Source: Monomorium pharaonis (lineage: Eukaryota; Arthropoda; Insecta; Hymenoptera; Formicidae). From it: a stretch of 64,000 bases of DNA. The stretch is from NCBI RefSeq assembly GCF_013373865.1, contig NC_050470.1, positions 12,574,183 through 12,638,182 on the forward strand, read 5' to 3'. Position numbers and translations under genes: made by a program. Below, piece by piece: positions 1-11,984 of the stretch. Position 1 is the first letter of the stretch, and the number at the start of each line of letters is the position of its first letter. The notes beneath the pieces were generated by a model, which was given only the letters and a program-made list of their open reading frames with translations, had not been told where the DNA came from and ran no database searches.

Positions 1-180
1 AATCTCCAAATATATGTAAATGTGTGTGTGTGTCCAATCTCGTGCGGTGTCCAATAATGCGATGTCCAATAATACGGTGCCCAATCGTGCGGTGTCCAAT
101 AATGCGATGTCCAATAGTGCCGTGTCCGATCGTGCGTGTCTAATCGAGCCGTGTCCAATTGTTACATGTCCAAAAAGAGG
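1..180 (+). repeat. GTGTCC minisatellite, arm of a foldback element (cut by window edge)
   Basis: Imperfect 10-14 bp units built on GTGTCCAATAATGCG and GTGTCCAATCGTGCG, preceded by a GT run. The same words in the same order form the right arm of the element at about 11985-12510, so this is probably the right half of another copy whose left half lies before the window. It has open frames, but only because the repeat lacks stops. Confidence 0.75.
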
Positions 181-813
181 TTATCCACCGCAGTTCTGTA
201 ACCAGGTGCATGTAGACGCTGCCAGAAACTCCTCCGACGCCGTCGCCACCATTTCTCAAACATCGAGCTGGTGCCGACTATACCGAAGTCGCTTCCCCGA
301 ACACCTGGGAAGAAGCGACTCTGTCATCCTCGGCTCAAGAAGAAGCTATGACAGCTCTTCGGGACGGACAGCGATTCAGACTAGGACGCACTAGCCGTCC
401 TCAAGCACCTCCGGATGCCACCTAATCCTTCCACGTCGTGACTTTCCCGCATCCAAGGACGGCGAGGAGTATCGACGAGCTCAAGGATACATAAAGTACA
501 ATCACACACTGACACCTATCCACCTGTATCTGACGAAAATATGGAACACGTTTTATTTAAATTGTGGGACCTTCTGATTGACTTCACCTCACCAACCTTC
601 CCACACATACATTACATATACATAACTTTGTCGTACATAGTATACAAATTATGTATGTGTAATGTATATTTTTATGACACAATGTACAACTGTATAATGT
701 ATGGCAATGTATATACATATTACGTGCAACAAAGTTTATACTAATTATGTATGTGCAATGTATGTATTTAGAAATTGCATAAATGCATGTATATTAGAGT
801 ACAGAAAGACATA
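181..813. other. unassigned: GC-richer segment then AT-rich filler
   Basis: 181-540 is GC-richer than its surroundings and could be retroelement debris, but I recognise no domain. 541-813 is AT-rich with loose GTATGTNNAATGTATAT words that resume after the MITE at 1742. No supported gene. Confidence 0.35.
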
Positions 814-815
814 TA

Positions 816-1741
816 CAGGGTGTTACAAAAGCATCGGATTTGCTTAGCACCATGCGATAGAGAATGAAAATCTAAGAAGAAATGTCTAATACTATTTTTC
901 GATACGGTAAATAGTTTCGCCTTAATTCATCATTGTAATAAGTCAATAAGCGCGGAGGTACAAGAGAAAGTCAGTGACGGAAAGTGCGTGAAGTTGACTC
1001 CTTGTTATTAAAAATTGAAAAATGCTTCTAATACTAATAATTATCGATAAAATTCTTTGAAAGGCTACCAAAATTTTCAATGAAACTATCGGTTATCGAG
1101 AAATATTTCCATTTTGACGAGACTTAGAAAATTTTCGAATTTGTATCTTCAACTAAAGAAATTTTTTATTCCGCAGTTTACAGCTTCGAGTGCTAATAAT
1201 CATCGATAGAATTCTTCAGGCGGCTACCAGAACTGTCGATTACCAAAAAAAATTTTACTGCTATAGGCCTTACAAAGATTTGTCTATCAGACAAAGTAAG
1301 AAAAAATTTAATGGTAATTAAATTTATTTATTATAAAACGATAAAACATTATAACAAGTGCTTCTTATAACAAGTGCTCAAGTGTCCACCATTAGCTTCC
1401 AAAGATTGATTTGCTCTATTTGTGACACTTTCCGTCAAAATGGAAATATTTCTCGGTAATTGACAGTTCTATTGAAAATTTTGGTAGCCTTTCAAACAAT
1501 TTTATCAATAATTATTAGCATTAGAAGCATTTTTCAATTTTTAATATCAAGGAGTCAACTTCACGCATTCTCCGTCACTGACTTTCTCTTGTACCTCCGC
1601 GCTTATTGACTTATTACAATGATAAATTAAGTTTATTTAAAACTATTTACCGTATTGAAAAATAGTATTAGACATTTCTTCTTAGATTTTCATTCTCTAT
1701 CGCACGGTGCTAAGCAAATCCGATGCTTTTGTAACACCCTG
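816..1741. mobile_element. MITE with about 300-bp terminal inverted repeats, Tc1/mariner type
   Basis: The left end CAGGGTGTTACAAAAGCATC and its reverse complement at the right end open arms of about 300 bp (816-1122 and 1435-1741) that match with scattered differences. TA flanks both ends (814-815, 1742-1743), as expected of Tc1/mariner target duplication. The roughly 310-bp centre has no coding frame, so the element is non-autonomous. Arm divergence means it is not recent. Confidence 0.85.
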
Positions 1742-1804
1742 TACATATTACGTACAACAAAATACAGACATATTAGGTACATTTGACATACATTGTATTA
1801 CACA

Positions 1805-2090
1805 TAATCACGAGACACGGTAGTGTCTCGCGCCAAGTGTTACGCGCAGCGCGAGACCGCCCGTGTATATTTACGCGAAAAGACGACTTGCATCCGATAT
1901 CAGATTCTCAATAACGGCTGAATCATGTTCTAACTAGGCTCAATCGAAAGTTTGGGTTTGATTTGTATAAGAAAACTGTTTTTATTTTTATTCTACATGC
2001 CCTACGAGTGGAGATATTGTCACGCAAAGAACGAATTTTTAATTTTTCATTTAAGATACGTCGTCGTCACTCTTTATTTTTTGTCCAGTA
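1805..2090 (+). repeat. unknown dispersed repeat, copy 1
   Basis: This stretch matches, in reverse complement, the segment at about 9430-9690. Shared landmarks in order: an ACGGTAGTG box, GCGCCAAGTG, a GTGTATNTTNCGCGA box, CTCAATAACGGCT, TAGGCTCAATCGAAAG, GAAAACTGTTTTT and a GAGATATTG box. No coding potential; family unknown. Confidence 0.65.
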
Positions 2091-2461
2091 CATGAAATCA
2101 ACACTAGAAGGCATTAATATTTATCTGTGACAGGTCTCTTATAAAGTGTTGATGTATACTATATTGATATGATAAATCGCTGTCATTCGTGATATGATCG
2201 TTTTTAACAGAATAAAAAATAAATATTAAGTGATATATCTGTAAATCGTACGGTTAATAATTTCTTATAAGAAGAAAAGTCTCGTAGATCCGATGAGAAG
2301 TGCGCGTTCGCAGTCGAATATATGCTTTGACGTTAGCAGACGAGTTTGCGGCGAGTTTCACATGATATATAAAGTTGACAAAAGTAATATAGAGAAAGAA
2401 GCTCTATAAGAAATTACAAAGCATGCAGTATCAGGAAGTTATATAGTAGAAAAAAATTTCG

Positions 2462-2503
2462 CTATACTTTTAGTAAATTATACTAAATTTACTAAAAGTA
2501 TAG
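2462..2503. repeat. perfect 17-bp inverted repeat
   Basis: CTATACTTTTAGTAAAT (2462-2478) is followed 8 bases later by its exact reverse complement (2487-2503). It lies in AT-rich DNA (2094-3252) where I see no gene; role unknown. Confidence 0.6.
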
Positions 2504-3252
2504 TAAATTATCAATATATATAATAATTTTTTATTGCAAAAATATATAATATTCTAAATAAAAACTACAAAATGCGTGATATCCGAACAAAATTACCTTT
2601 TTTAAAAAAAGCGCCAAATGTGCGCGCCCCTAAAAAAAACTATTATATTAGGTAAATTGTCTTACTGTCCTATTGTTTTATTGTCTTCTCTACACAAATA
2701 ATGATATAAAGTAAATGCGCCAATTATAAGAATATTTATACAAAATTTATTTATTATAATTTTTTATTAAAATATTTAACAATAAACGGACTTGATGATC
2801 AAATAATTGAATGATTAAAATCAACTAACGGGATTATAGTGAAGCAAAAACTTGGCGTGCCCGGGTCGTTAAAACGCAATGAACTATCAATGTTAAACAA
2901 TAAAAATATGGAAATTATTTGTAGAAATAAAATAATGAAAAAATGATAACCCATTAAAAATTTTACAAAGAAAATATGTCAAGTACATAAACGCATTCAA
3001 AAATGGGACAAGATCAATACAATTGGACAAGTATATATATTTGAAAAAACGACTTAGGAAAATCTTATAAAATCTATTAAAAAATTATTTAAATTATTTG
3101 TACGAATAAAATAATAAAAATATAAAATACATCAATAAATATACATGTTATATATTGCGATATACATCTATCTGTATATAAAATGTGTAAACGTTCAATA
3201 TACAAAATATTATTTTTATATCATGAAAAAAAATGGATATTCATATTAGGTC

Positions 3253-3998
3253 GTTCAAGTCAAACCGGGATTTTTAAGTTTACAAAATAAAAGAACAAAT
3301 TTTAAGGAGCAAAAATTGCATTTATTCTTTGACACACTCCCCTGCTATACCCGTACATTCATCCCAGCGCCCACCAATGCCTGGAAAGCCCCGGCATAGA
3401 AAGACCCGCCATCACGTATAAACTATTTTAGGAGAGCCCGCGTCTGAACCGTTCTGGGACAGCCTGCTTCACTTCGTCATCTATGCTGAAATGGTGATCT
3501 CCGAGGAACTCCTTTAGAGATCCAAACAGGTAAAAATCACTCGGAAAGGAGTTTCTCGAAGGTCACCATTTCAGCACCTATGACGAAGTGAAGCAGGCTG
3601 CTCAGACGCAATGACGAACCCCTCTATGCCAAAGCCTTCCAGACACCAAATAAACGTTGAGATAAAATGAGCAGGAGAGTACGTCGAAACCTAAAGTGGA
3701 AGCTGCATCTGTTTTTTGACGTACCATGCTGCATTGGATTCTGTTTGGATCCCTAAAGGAGTTCCTCGGAGGTCCTCATTTCAGCACTGATGACGAAGTG
3801 AAGCGGGCTGTCATAAAATGGTGACGTTCAGACGTGATGCCGGATCTTTCTATGCCGGACTTACTAAGCATTGGTTGGGCGCTGAGATGGATGTATGGGT
3901 GTAACAGAGAAAATGTGTCAAAAGATAAATGCAAGTTTCCGCTCCTTAATATTTGTTCTTTTATTTTGTAAACTCAAAAGTACTGGTTTGACTTAAAC
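3253..3998. mobile_element. mariner relic rearranged into a palindrome
   Basis: The two ends are inverted copies (TTCAAGTCAAACCGGGATTT at the left; its diverged partner reads AAGTCAAACCAGTACTTTTG). Both arms carry the C-terminal part of a mariner-type transposase. Translating from about 3530 leftwards gives LFGSLKEFLGDHHFS, and the right arm near 3750-3800 gives a parallel GSLKEFLGG segment facing the other way. The catalytic N-terminal part is missing, so two C-terminal halves face each other. Non-functional. Confidence 0.75.
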
Positions 3999-4186
3999 AA
4001 TCCACGTATAATATTTGATATTATATGGGTTATTTCTTAATATCATATTTTATAAGATTTATGAGATTATCAATTTTTAATATCATTTTGCTGATATTAT
4101 TATTTCTTATATTTACGTTAAGTAAATTTTATTTCAATAAAATTTTGACATAATATAATTAAAAAATATTTAAATGTTAAACTTAG

Positions 4187-4532
4187 GGCGTTTTTGTCTT
4201 CAATCTGGTTCAGTGGACACCTATAAAGTACCTGGATTATGAATATCCATGGTGGTCACATGCATTAGGCTGGTTTACAGCGTTATCTTCCATGCTTTGC
4301 ATACCTGGATACATGGTCTACGCTTGGATGACTACACCAGGCGATAATAGGACGGTACGTACAAACAAATTGAGAAAAGAAGGTTATTGAAAACAATTTA
4401 TTTCACAATTTATTTTTTAAATATATTATTTCTCTCTTGCAGAAATACAAATTGTTAATTCACATAGAAGATGACGTCGCCACTCTACGAACAAAAATGG
4501 GTCAACCAGCAGTCGAGTTAACGCCCTTATAA
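4187..4532 (+). CDS. SLC6 sodium/chloride-dependent neurotransmitter transporter, last two exons
   Basis: Exon 4187-4354 (56 codons, flanked by TTAAACTTAG and GTACGT) and exon 4443-4532 (29 codons plus TAA, after TCTCTCTTGCAG) join in phase. The first encodes the final membrane segment of the SLC6 family: a KYLDYEYPWWSHALGWF stretch, then ALSSMLCIPGY and a TTPGD loop, the typical end of GABA, glycine and monoamine transporters. The second gives a short cytoplasmic tail ending VELTPL. The family has 12 membrane helices and moves a transmitter or amino acid together with sodium and chloride across the plasma membrane. Earlier exons must lie upstream of the window across a transposon-filled intron (about 1-4186). 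No breaks are seen, so this is probably a live host gene. The exact paralogue (GABA type versus orphan) cannot be told from the tail. Confidence 0.9.
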
Positions 4533-5234
4533 TTTTCATTTCAATAGGCAGTGTATGTACACATACAAGCTCGCCTAGTCCAATGATACAGTTTCTATCG
4601 TTTTCTATCACCTGTAAAATTAATGAATTATAAGGAATTAATAGAAATTTCTTCTGTAAACTGATAGATTTCTAATCTTTAAAATCTAGGGAGTAAATTT
4701 AAAAAATATTTAAATGACAATGCTAAATATTATTTCACATATAAAAGTAATGTAAAGTTTTGAAAATAGAAATAGGATGTGAGAAATATAATTTGAATTC
4801 ATGAACTGATCTTTAACTTCAAAGAATGGTTTCAAAATGTAATTTCATAAAATGAGTTTCTGCCAGTTTCTCTTAACATGTCGCTTTCATAGGTTATCAT
4901 AATAACGGTTATTGTATAAGAATGCGCGCCATAATAAGTCGTTGAGGATAGGCGTCCTTCAATCAAAATATGATTCGACGCAAAGTGGAGAGCCAGCAAT
5001 TCAATGAACCTCAGAAACAAATACATTCTACACTGCCTCGGTTCTTATTTTCATCCTTACTCAACAAAGAACTTCGCTGGCTTTGTACATAAACTATTTA
5101 TTTACATTCATAATGATCGCATAATTTCAATAGAGTACGTCATGCGGAAGTTCGCTCGTGACATTGTAGTTAAATAATCATCTTAAGATCAAACACAGAA
5201 TGTACGAATCCAGTTGCATCATTGTTGCAATAAA
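4533..5234 (+). other. probable 3' UTR of the SLC6 gene
   Basis: Sequence after the stop codon with no open frame of note; an AATAAA at 5229-5234 is a candidate poly(A) signal. The extent is inferred, since other A-rich motifs occur. Confidence 0.35.
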
Positions 5235-5899
5235 ACTATTAAAAATTTATTTTATTGAAGTATTCAACGGATTATCTTTATATTCTCACAAATAGGTTGT
5301 GAAACATAGTTTACCAAGTATATACGGATCATATTCATTTTTTAAAACAGCAAACATTTATAATCCCCTCTAGCTTTAAGGCTTATAAAAAATCAAGGAG
5401 TAAATTGATTATTTAGACTATTAATTATTTAGATTTTAGACTACTTTACTTTTTCAACCTTTCATTTGTTTATTGTTATATAAAAACATAATTTTATAAA
5501 TCTATTCTTTAAAAAACATAAAGTAAATGAAGGTGTAAAAAAACGCTTATTTTCTACTTCTATTGGTGTTTTTAACGTCGCGCTTGCATCGAATCATGTT
5601 TACATATGCGTTTAATAATTGTAACTTATTTTAAAATTTAATTTTAATTCCTATTATAACTAAAAAATTGTTTGCGACTCACCAGTGAGTTCAATTCATA
5701 CTTTGAGAATCCCTCTATAATATTTTTTTAATGCCGAATGGAGATTGCATTGATGGCTTTGACCTTATAACGTATGTTATCAAAATCACCCTTCTAAATA
5801 ACTATAAAAAATTTTAAACGTTGCTCTTCGTTCATTATATAGATATTAAAGATATTAATAAAAAAATATTGCAAAATGTATTGTCTTCTTTTCAGAAAT
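5235..5899. other. AT-rich spacer, nothing recognised
   Basis: No coding frame, repeat unit or RNA gene that I can support. Confidence 0.5.
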
Positions 5900-5904
5900 T
5901 CGTA

Positions 5905-6140
5905 CAAAGTTAAAAACCCATGTGAAATAGAACAATAATTATAGACTTTATCGCGGCCCGTAAGCACTTGGGAAAGGGGAAGGAGGACAAATCACATGCG
6001 CGGAAAGTCGAAAACTTATGTGAAACAGAACAATTATAAACGTAGTTTTGACTGTAAGTATAGAGAGAGACGTAAAGTGGACTTTGCTTTGCATAGAAAG
6101 TCGAAAACCCATGTAGAACAGAATAATTATAAATGAGCGT
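5905..6140. repeat. three tandem copies of a roughly 95-bp unit
   Basis: Each unit carries AAGTCGAAAACCCATGTG followed by AACAGAACAATTATAAA variants, near 5909, 6006 and 6100. The same AAGTCGNAAACCCATGTG word sits at the centre of both complete GTGTCC foldback elements (near 12223 and 24210), which ties this array to them. Open frames across it are by-products of the repetition. Confidence 0.65.
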
Positions 6141-7366
6141 TTTACACGAAGCGAGGTTCTCCTTACTCTCGCTTCGATGCTCACAACCCAAAATTAAACT
6201 AAGAAAAAATGCTTGAAAATTTATTTAGAAGACGTAAAGTTTATTTGAACGAAAAAAGTCCTTTATTTGAATAAAGTGAAATAAATGTTTATTTATAGCA
6301 AATGAACGATTTATTTTACTTTTGAAATAAATGTTATATATCGCAAATAATCATTTATTTCCTCAAAATGAATTATTTAGATGTAACCATCAAATTTTTT
6401 TCAGTTTTTATTAGATAGTTTATTTCTTACAAACATATTTAATTTAACTAAATAACTTGTATACTTTTCATAATCTAATTTGAGTTGAGGCAATAATGTT
6501 AATATATTACATTCAAATAAATATTTGTCAAAAATTTTGCATACGAAAATAAAACGCTGCGCGTTTACCAATTGATATATAATTTGAGACCTAAAAAGTA
6601 TATACCAATTGTGAATGTGCAGTTACATTTGTTACGTCCAGGGTAACGGGAATTTTGGGTAGGATCGGGTGATTCCCTGGGTATCTTAAGACAACGAGGA
6701 AGGGCGTAACAAACCTTACTCCCGAAGGCACCCGCTCGAGGGAAGGTCAAGTGCCTTAGGGGCGAACGCACTTCTTATGGCTAGAAATGTGGGTCAGTGT
6801 GCCGGTAGGCTCACTGTAACCCGATCTCCGAGCCGTGCGTCCGTTGGTCCCAATTTTGAGTCAGCAAATTCAATTGCTTTAACTCGGGATTGGACCCGAT
6901 GCAGTCTTAATCAGGAATGAGGAGGGGTGAATTCATTAAAGCAACTATCAATTCACTTATTGTTAACAAAATTATTTATTCAAAATTAAATATAGGCATA
7001 GCGGTAAGGTTGTGAGTGATACGTGATTGTTCGACATTATTTATTGTATAGCGATAAACTAGTTGGTTGAAAAGCAATTTTTACATTTTTGGACATTATT
7101 TATTATATTCTGCCATAGCGGTATTGCAGTTGATAAGTATATGATTGTACAAACTTAATTATTGTAGAGGTCGGCTAATTGTGTGATATACGGTCATACA
7201 GTTCAGGTGAAATTTTAGTGTTGTAGTGATGTTTATATTTATTTCTAGTGTATTCTAATATTATGCCATGTCACTAATACTTAATCTATTTCTACTTAAA
7301 TATATGTTAGGGATCCTAATTAATTCTACGATGTTTACAATATCTCAAATGTACAGTTGACTTTGT
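6141..7366. other. unassigned; GC-richer block 6620-6950
   Basis: 6141-6560 is AT-rich with repeated AATAAATG words. 6620-6950 is GC-richer and contains TGTTACGTCC and GGGCGTAACA 85 bp apart, resembling LTR termini, but no LTR body fits. No gene supported. Confidence 0.35.
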
Positions 7367-7603
7367 TTATATAATTTCCTCTAGTGTGAGGGTGGAAGGA
7401 GGGGGAAAGAAATTATAAAAGAAGTCTATTGGGACGGCAAAAGGATCTCGATAGTATGGGGTAAAGACAGGAATGCGGTCTGTGGGAGGGAGAGAGGACA
7501 CTATGGCGGATAAGCACGCTGGGTCGATCGCCTCGGGGATAAGGGCAAACTCACGATGGAGCAGGAGTAGGAGGTCAGTTTTAAGAGGAAACTGCTCTAG
7601 CAA
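7367..7603 (-). pseudogene. short hypothetical frame, possible retroelement fragment
   Basis: 78 codons ending in TLTLEEII. Composition (proline-rich, no low-complexity run) looks more protein-like than the surrounding random frames, but I recognise no domain. It sits just downstream of the GC-richer block that may be retroelement debris. Function unknown. Confidence 0.2.
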
Positions 7604-7640
7604 TTCTATTAGAGATTGTTGGGTCCCATTATAATAATAA

Positions 7641-9425
7641 AATCGTGGGGGAGGGGGTGAAGGGGGAGGATGAAAAAAAATTTTTTCACAATTAATAAGA
7701 AAAGTTAGATATTTTTCACAGAAATATATATTTTATGGTTATAAATCAAATATTTTTGTGTCAAATAAATATTGTAAGTAAATTTTGCTTCTCGGTATCT
7801 CGACATTTTTCTCTCACAAGGGAACGGACAGAACTGTCCCTCACCGATTTTAATGAGCTTTGGATATGTTGTAGAACATAAAAAAATATTAGACCCATAT
7901 TTTTTTTAGCCGCGTATCCCGACGTTCAGGGGTTGAAACCACTCGAAAATAATTTTTAATAAAGTTAAAGATAAAGTATTCATTAGTAATAGGAAAGAGA
8001 TCTTTAGTCCCCATACAATTTTTTTTGTAGATTTTTAAAAATGTTAATACATTTTATATATTCAACACACATGTATATTTTCTCATATTAAATAAAATAA
8101 ATTATAAATATCTTATTTTATTAGATGAATAATGGTAAGATTTTTTGGCGGTTTTCCCTTAGCCTTGTGACAAATGTTGGTATTCTGTATGAGTTCCGCC
8201 AAATAAAATATTTTATTTCAATTTAAATATATGTTTTATTCCATAAATTTACCTTTTTTCGTTTTTGAGTTGATTTTTATTATTAAATGCAAATTATTTT
8301 TAAATTCTTAATTTATGTTGAATATATATACACAAATCTCGATAACCATTTCTGCTGTGACGAATGTTGGCAACAGATTCTGTTGCCAAAATGGCAGCAA
8401 ATGAGACACATATCATGTCATTGCAAACACTGTTAGCTGATATTCAGCAAATATTTAGCAACATCTGTCATCAGAATACATGACAAAATAATAGTGAACT
8501 GCGAACAGATTTATTGAAAGTATTGATGACAGATCGACAACAAACATCAAAGTGCAAACAATGTCAACAAATTGCCTGCAGAAAGGCAACAGCATTTGTG
8601 TGTTAAAGTACGCGATAGATTGATGCCAGAAACGCAGCAGATCTGTTGAAATGTCAAATTGGCAATAAAAAGCGTGGCACCGCCGATAGCGGGTTAAAGT
8701 CTTTCGGCAGTAAAATGCAGCGAACGTGCTACATAAAGACCATTCGCAGCGCGACTAAGGTAAGGCAAAAGTTACCTTCCTTCACTACGCCTGCGAAGGT
8801 GTTCGATGTAGCGGAGGACCGCTACATAATACTTTTATAATTCAGGACTGACAGAATTTTTATTTTTTTGGAGTGACATTTAACTCCAAGAAATTTAGTG
8901 AAATTAATTGCACCTAGAATAGATGATATACCTGCGAAGGGAGAAAATAGATAGATCAATTGAGACCCCTCTATAAAAAATATTAGATGCTAAGAAGAAG
9001 GTGGAGTAAATTATTTAATCTGTACCTACTCCTGAATTAATAAATCTTTCTAGGAGATTGCTTACATCAATTCTTAAATAAAATTATAACTGTAAAGACG
9101 AAAAGATTCGACAAATTTGTCGCTAATCTGTCGTCATTTATAAATACAGATCTGCATATTTGGCGCAATTCTATAATCTTACGTTGCAACATCTATTCTC
9201 AATTTGCTGCATGAATTTGTCATTGTACTGTTAGTGACAGATCTACGACGCAACACGAACAGACTTACTATCTCACTAGGGAGCGGCGCTTGCATTGCGA
9301 TTCCCGATGTATCTACTGCGACCACTTCCTTATCATAGAAAGTTAGTGCCGCTGATGTCAAAGCAACGAACCATACATTTCCTCATCTTGCTTCTCTCGC
9401 CGCTTAGGTGCCTTCAAGGCTGACG
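7641..9425. other. unassigned, no gene seen
   Basis: AT-rich to 8340. 8360-8650 is dense in GCAACA and CAGCAA words. Around 7840-7880 lies a short match (CTCACCGATTTT then GTAGAACAT) to the foldback arm at 22756. Nothing coding. Confidence 0.4.
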
Positions 9426-9429
9426 ATAA

Positions 9430-9690
9430 TGACGTTTCTTAATAGAAATTTTCAACATTTGGACTTTGCGTCGCAATATCTCTTCTCATAGGGTACGTAG
9501 AGGAAAAACAAAAACAGTTTTCTAATACAAATCGACTACAAGCTTTCGATTGAGCCTAGTTTGAGCTCGAGCCACTTAGCCGTTTTTGAGATTCGATAAC
9601 CTCGGGTGCTCGCAAGTCGCGTACTCGCGAAAATACACACGGTGAGTTTCGCGCTGCGCTTTCACTTGGCGCAAACCACTACCGCGTCTC
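9430..9690 (-). repeat. unknown dispersed repeat, copy 2
   Basis: Reverse-oriented partner of the repeat at 1805-2090, with the same ordered landmarks and roughly 75-80% visual agreement. 9691-10021 after it holds nothing I recognise. Confidence 0.65.
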
Positions 9691-10021
9691 TTGATAAATC
9701 GCTGTTTGATCAAAATATTGCAAAAAGCCCCTAGCGTTCTGCGTGATTGGTTGTTATGGTCGAGACATAAAGTTCGTCCGCCTATCGCGTTCGGCATACG
9801 CCACGCTCATGCCAGGGCACGGAAACTCTTATGGGCATTTCGTTTCTAGTATTTCCGCGCTCTCTGGGTAAGTTCGAGCTAAACGAATTAACCAAAAATT
9901 TATGGATGTAATATGTGTGTCGGCTATTTATAATATACACAACTGTATACAAGTAAACACACTTTGACTACCACGTTACATATTTTAATGTGATTTTTAA
10001 TTGTAATTGTGTTAAACCAAA

Positions 10022-11315
10022 ATGATCCAAGCGTGCTGTGTGCATGGCTGCACCTCAACAAATAAGATTGCAAGTCATGCGTTTTCAAAAAATGCAGAAA
10101 TAAGAGAGAAATAGTTAAACAATATTAATCTACAATTACATTTTAAAAACGAGAACATCAATAAACTACGAATTTGTTACACTTTAGTCAAAATGCTTAT
10201 GCTTTTACTTTAAAATATCAAAAATTAAAAAGTTTGGCCATTCCAAATACATCACCTATTATTGATTACATATGCCAAGAAAAGGTTGAAGCAGTTGAGT
10301 CATCACAGAATAAATATTTAATTACAAGAATATGATATACTTCTTCAAGACACGAAAAAAAAATTGAAATTTTAATGCAAGAACAACAACAGCAGCGGGA
10401 AGATTTTGAAACTGTTGTGAGTGACACACTCATAACGATAAAAAAGATGTCAGTAGCACGATGACGTAAGTCGGTCAGCTGCAGCAGTCAGCATCGAGCG
10501 CATCGCGCGAGGTTTCGCGCAATCCGCTCGACAATTAGCGCAATGCTCCTTAGACAGCACTTGCTGTCTAAGCAATAATTTGGAATACTGACCAATTTAC
10601 GCCCTCACGCAATCCTCCCCTTCTTTCGATCCAACTACCGAATTATCGGATATATAAACCGATGAAAGAAGGTGAGGAACGGGTCAATCTGAAGTAGACA
10701 AACTAAGATAGCACACGACATTCTGCTTTGCGGGGTCGTGTATCGCCGATATAAATCATTGTAAATACACAACCACGACACTCTGCCTTGCGGGGTCGTG
10801 GACAGCGAACTCATAGACGCGACACTCTATCTTGCGGGGTCGCGATCTATTCACTGTAAACGAATACTATAATAAAAGTGTTCAAGACGAATAACGGTGT
10901 AAGTGATCAAATACCTTCCTCGCGAGATCTCCGGCAGCGATCCCCAATCGTACTCACAATGAGGGGTACAACAAAACTATGTATGAGAAGCAAGAAAAAA
11001 TTCAGTTAATACCAAAAGATGTAAACGTTTTGGTTTAACGAAACGAACAAATGAAAAAAGAAATAGACTATTTAAAAGCGCAAACAAACAATACTCATAT
11101 TCGAAATAAAAAACATTCAAGATGTCATGGCGATAAAAAAAGAGCAAACTTAACTAACAATGTAAAATTACAACATGAGAAGAGAAGTTTGAAAATAATA
11201 ATTTACCGATTAAAATTAAAAAACCGTGTCAAAAGAATAATACCAAGTATATTGGTAATAAGAACGAAGAAATTGCAGATAAATTTGCAGATATGATACT
11301 AAAAAATAAAGAAGT
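10022..11315 (+). pseudogene. THAP zinc-finger protein fragment (P-element/THAP9-like), disrupted
   Basis: The ATG at 10022 opens with CCVHGCTSTNKIASHAF, the start of a THAP-type C2CH DNA-binding finger. An in-frame stop follows about 30 codons in, and several later blocks are frame-shifted. A glutamine-rich stretch near 10380 reaches the solo LTR insertion at 10413, and the coding-like sequence resumes right after it (MYEKQEKIQLIPKD). A lysine-rich coiled-coil-like part follows to about 11300. THAP domains occur in P-element transposases and in host DNA-binding proteins; the long basic coiled coil fits the P-element side better. Clearly not functional. Confidence 0.6.
10413..10973 (+). mobile_element. 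solo LTR (family TGTTGTGAGTGACAC), copy A
   Basis: 561 bp starting TGTTGTGAGTGACACAC and ending GGGGTACAACA, flanked by a 4-bp duplication AAAC (10409-10412, 10974-10977). It contains three TTGCGGGGTCG(T/C)G words spaced about 65-70 bp apart and a TATATAA-like box at 10651. A near-copy lies inverted at 20735. There is no internal region between them, so each is a solo LTR. It interrupts the THAP pseudogene. Confidence 0.88.
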
Positions 11316-11984
11316 TGCACCTTAGGTATAATAACATTCCTGCTAAATATTCCACTTTCTTCTATTAAATAACTCTGTTTACCTAATCAGTAATATTTAA
11401 TACGTTTTTGTAAGTTATTATTCTTTTATATGTTTATAATTTATTAAACAACATTACACATGAAATTTAAATATATTACATGAACAACCTCTTAATTATA
11501 TACAAAATGAAATCAGCACAATTATAATCAGCAAATAATATTTATATAGGATCAAGTATATACCAGTAATGACATTACTATTACAATTAAAACTAAATAA
11601 TTATATATTATTTTTCTTATTTTAATATTATTTATAGTTTTTTATTTTGCATTATTTATATTTATATTACTTTAAAACATTTTTGTAATACAAATTGCCG
11701 AGATTATCAACACGTTTCGATTGACCGGAATACTTTGTGCCCGATGCAAACACGGCATGAGCTTTTGTTTTTTGGATCGCACGCTAATCTATTACTATTA
11801 TCCTTTTTTTCGTTCGCACGCACCCAACTGATATATTGTCTTTTCTGTTACTTTACTTTTCATTATTATTGAAATAAATTCTTATCACTTCTTATCCACG
11901 TATACGTTATTTCGCCTTTGTGGTTGTGTCCTGTGATATCGGTAGCGCCTTTATTGCCGAATCTGCCCCTTTGCCGGAGTGACC
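11316..11984. other. AT-rich spacer, nothing recognised
   Basis: Very AT-rich to 11690, then a mixed segment without coding frames. Confidence 0.5.

Noticed and set aside
6629..6713. TGTTACGTCC ... GGGCGTAACA as a tiny LTR related to the 39-kb element
   Set aside because: Only 85 bp, the interior differs from the 466-bp LTR and there is no target duplication.
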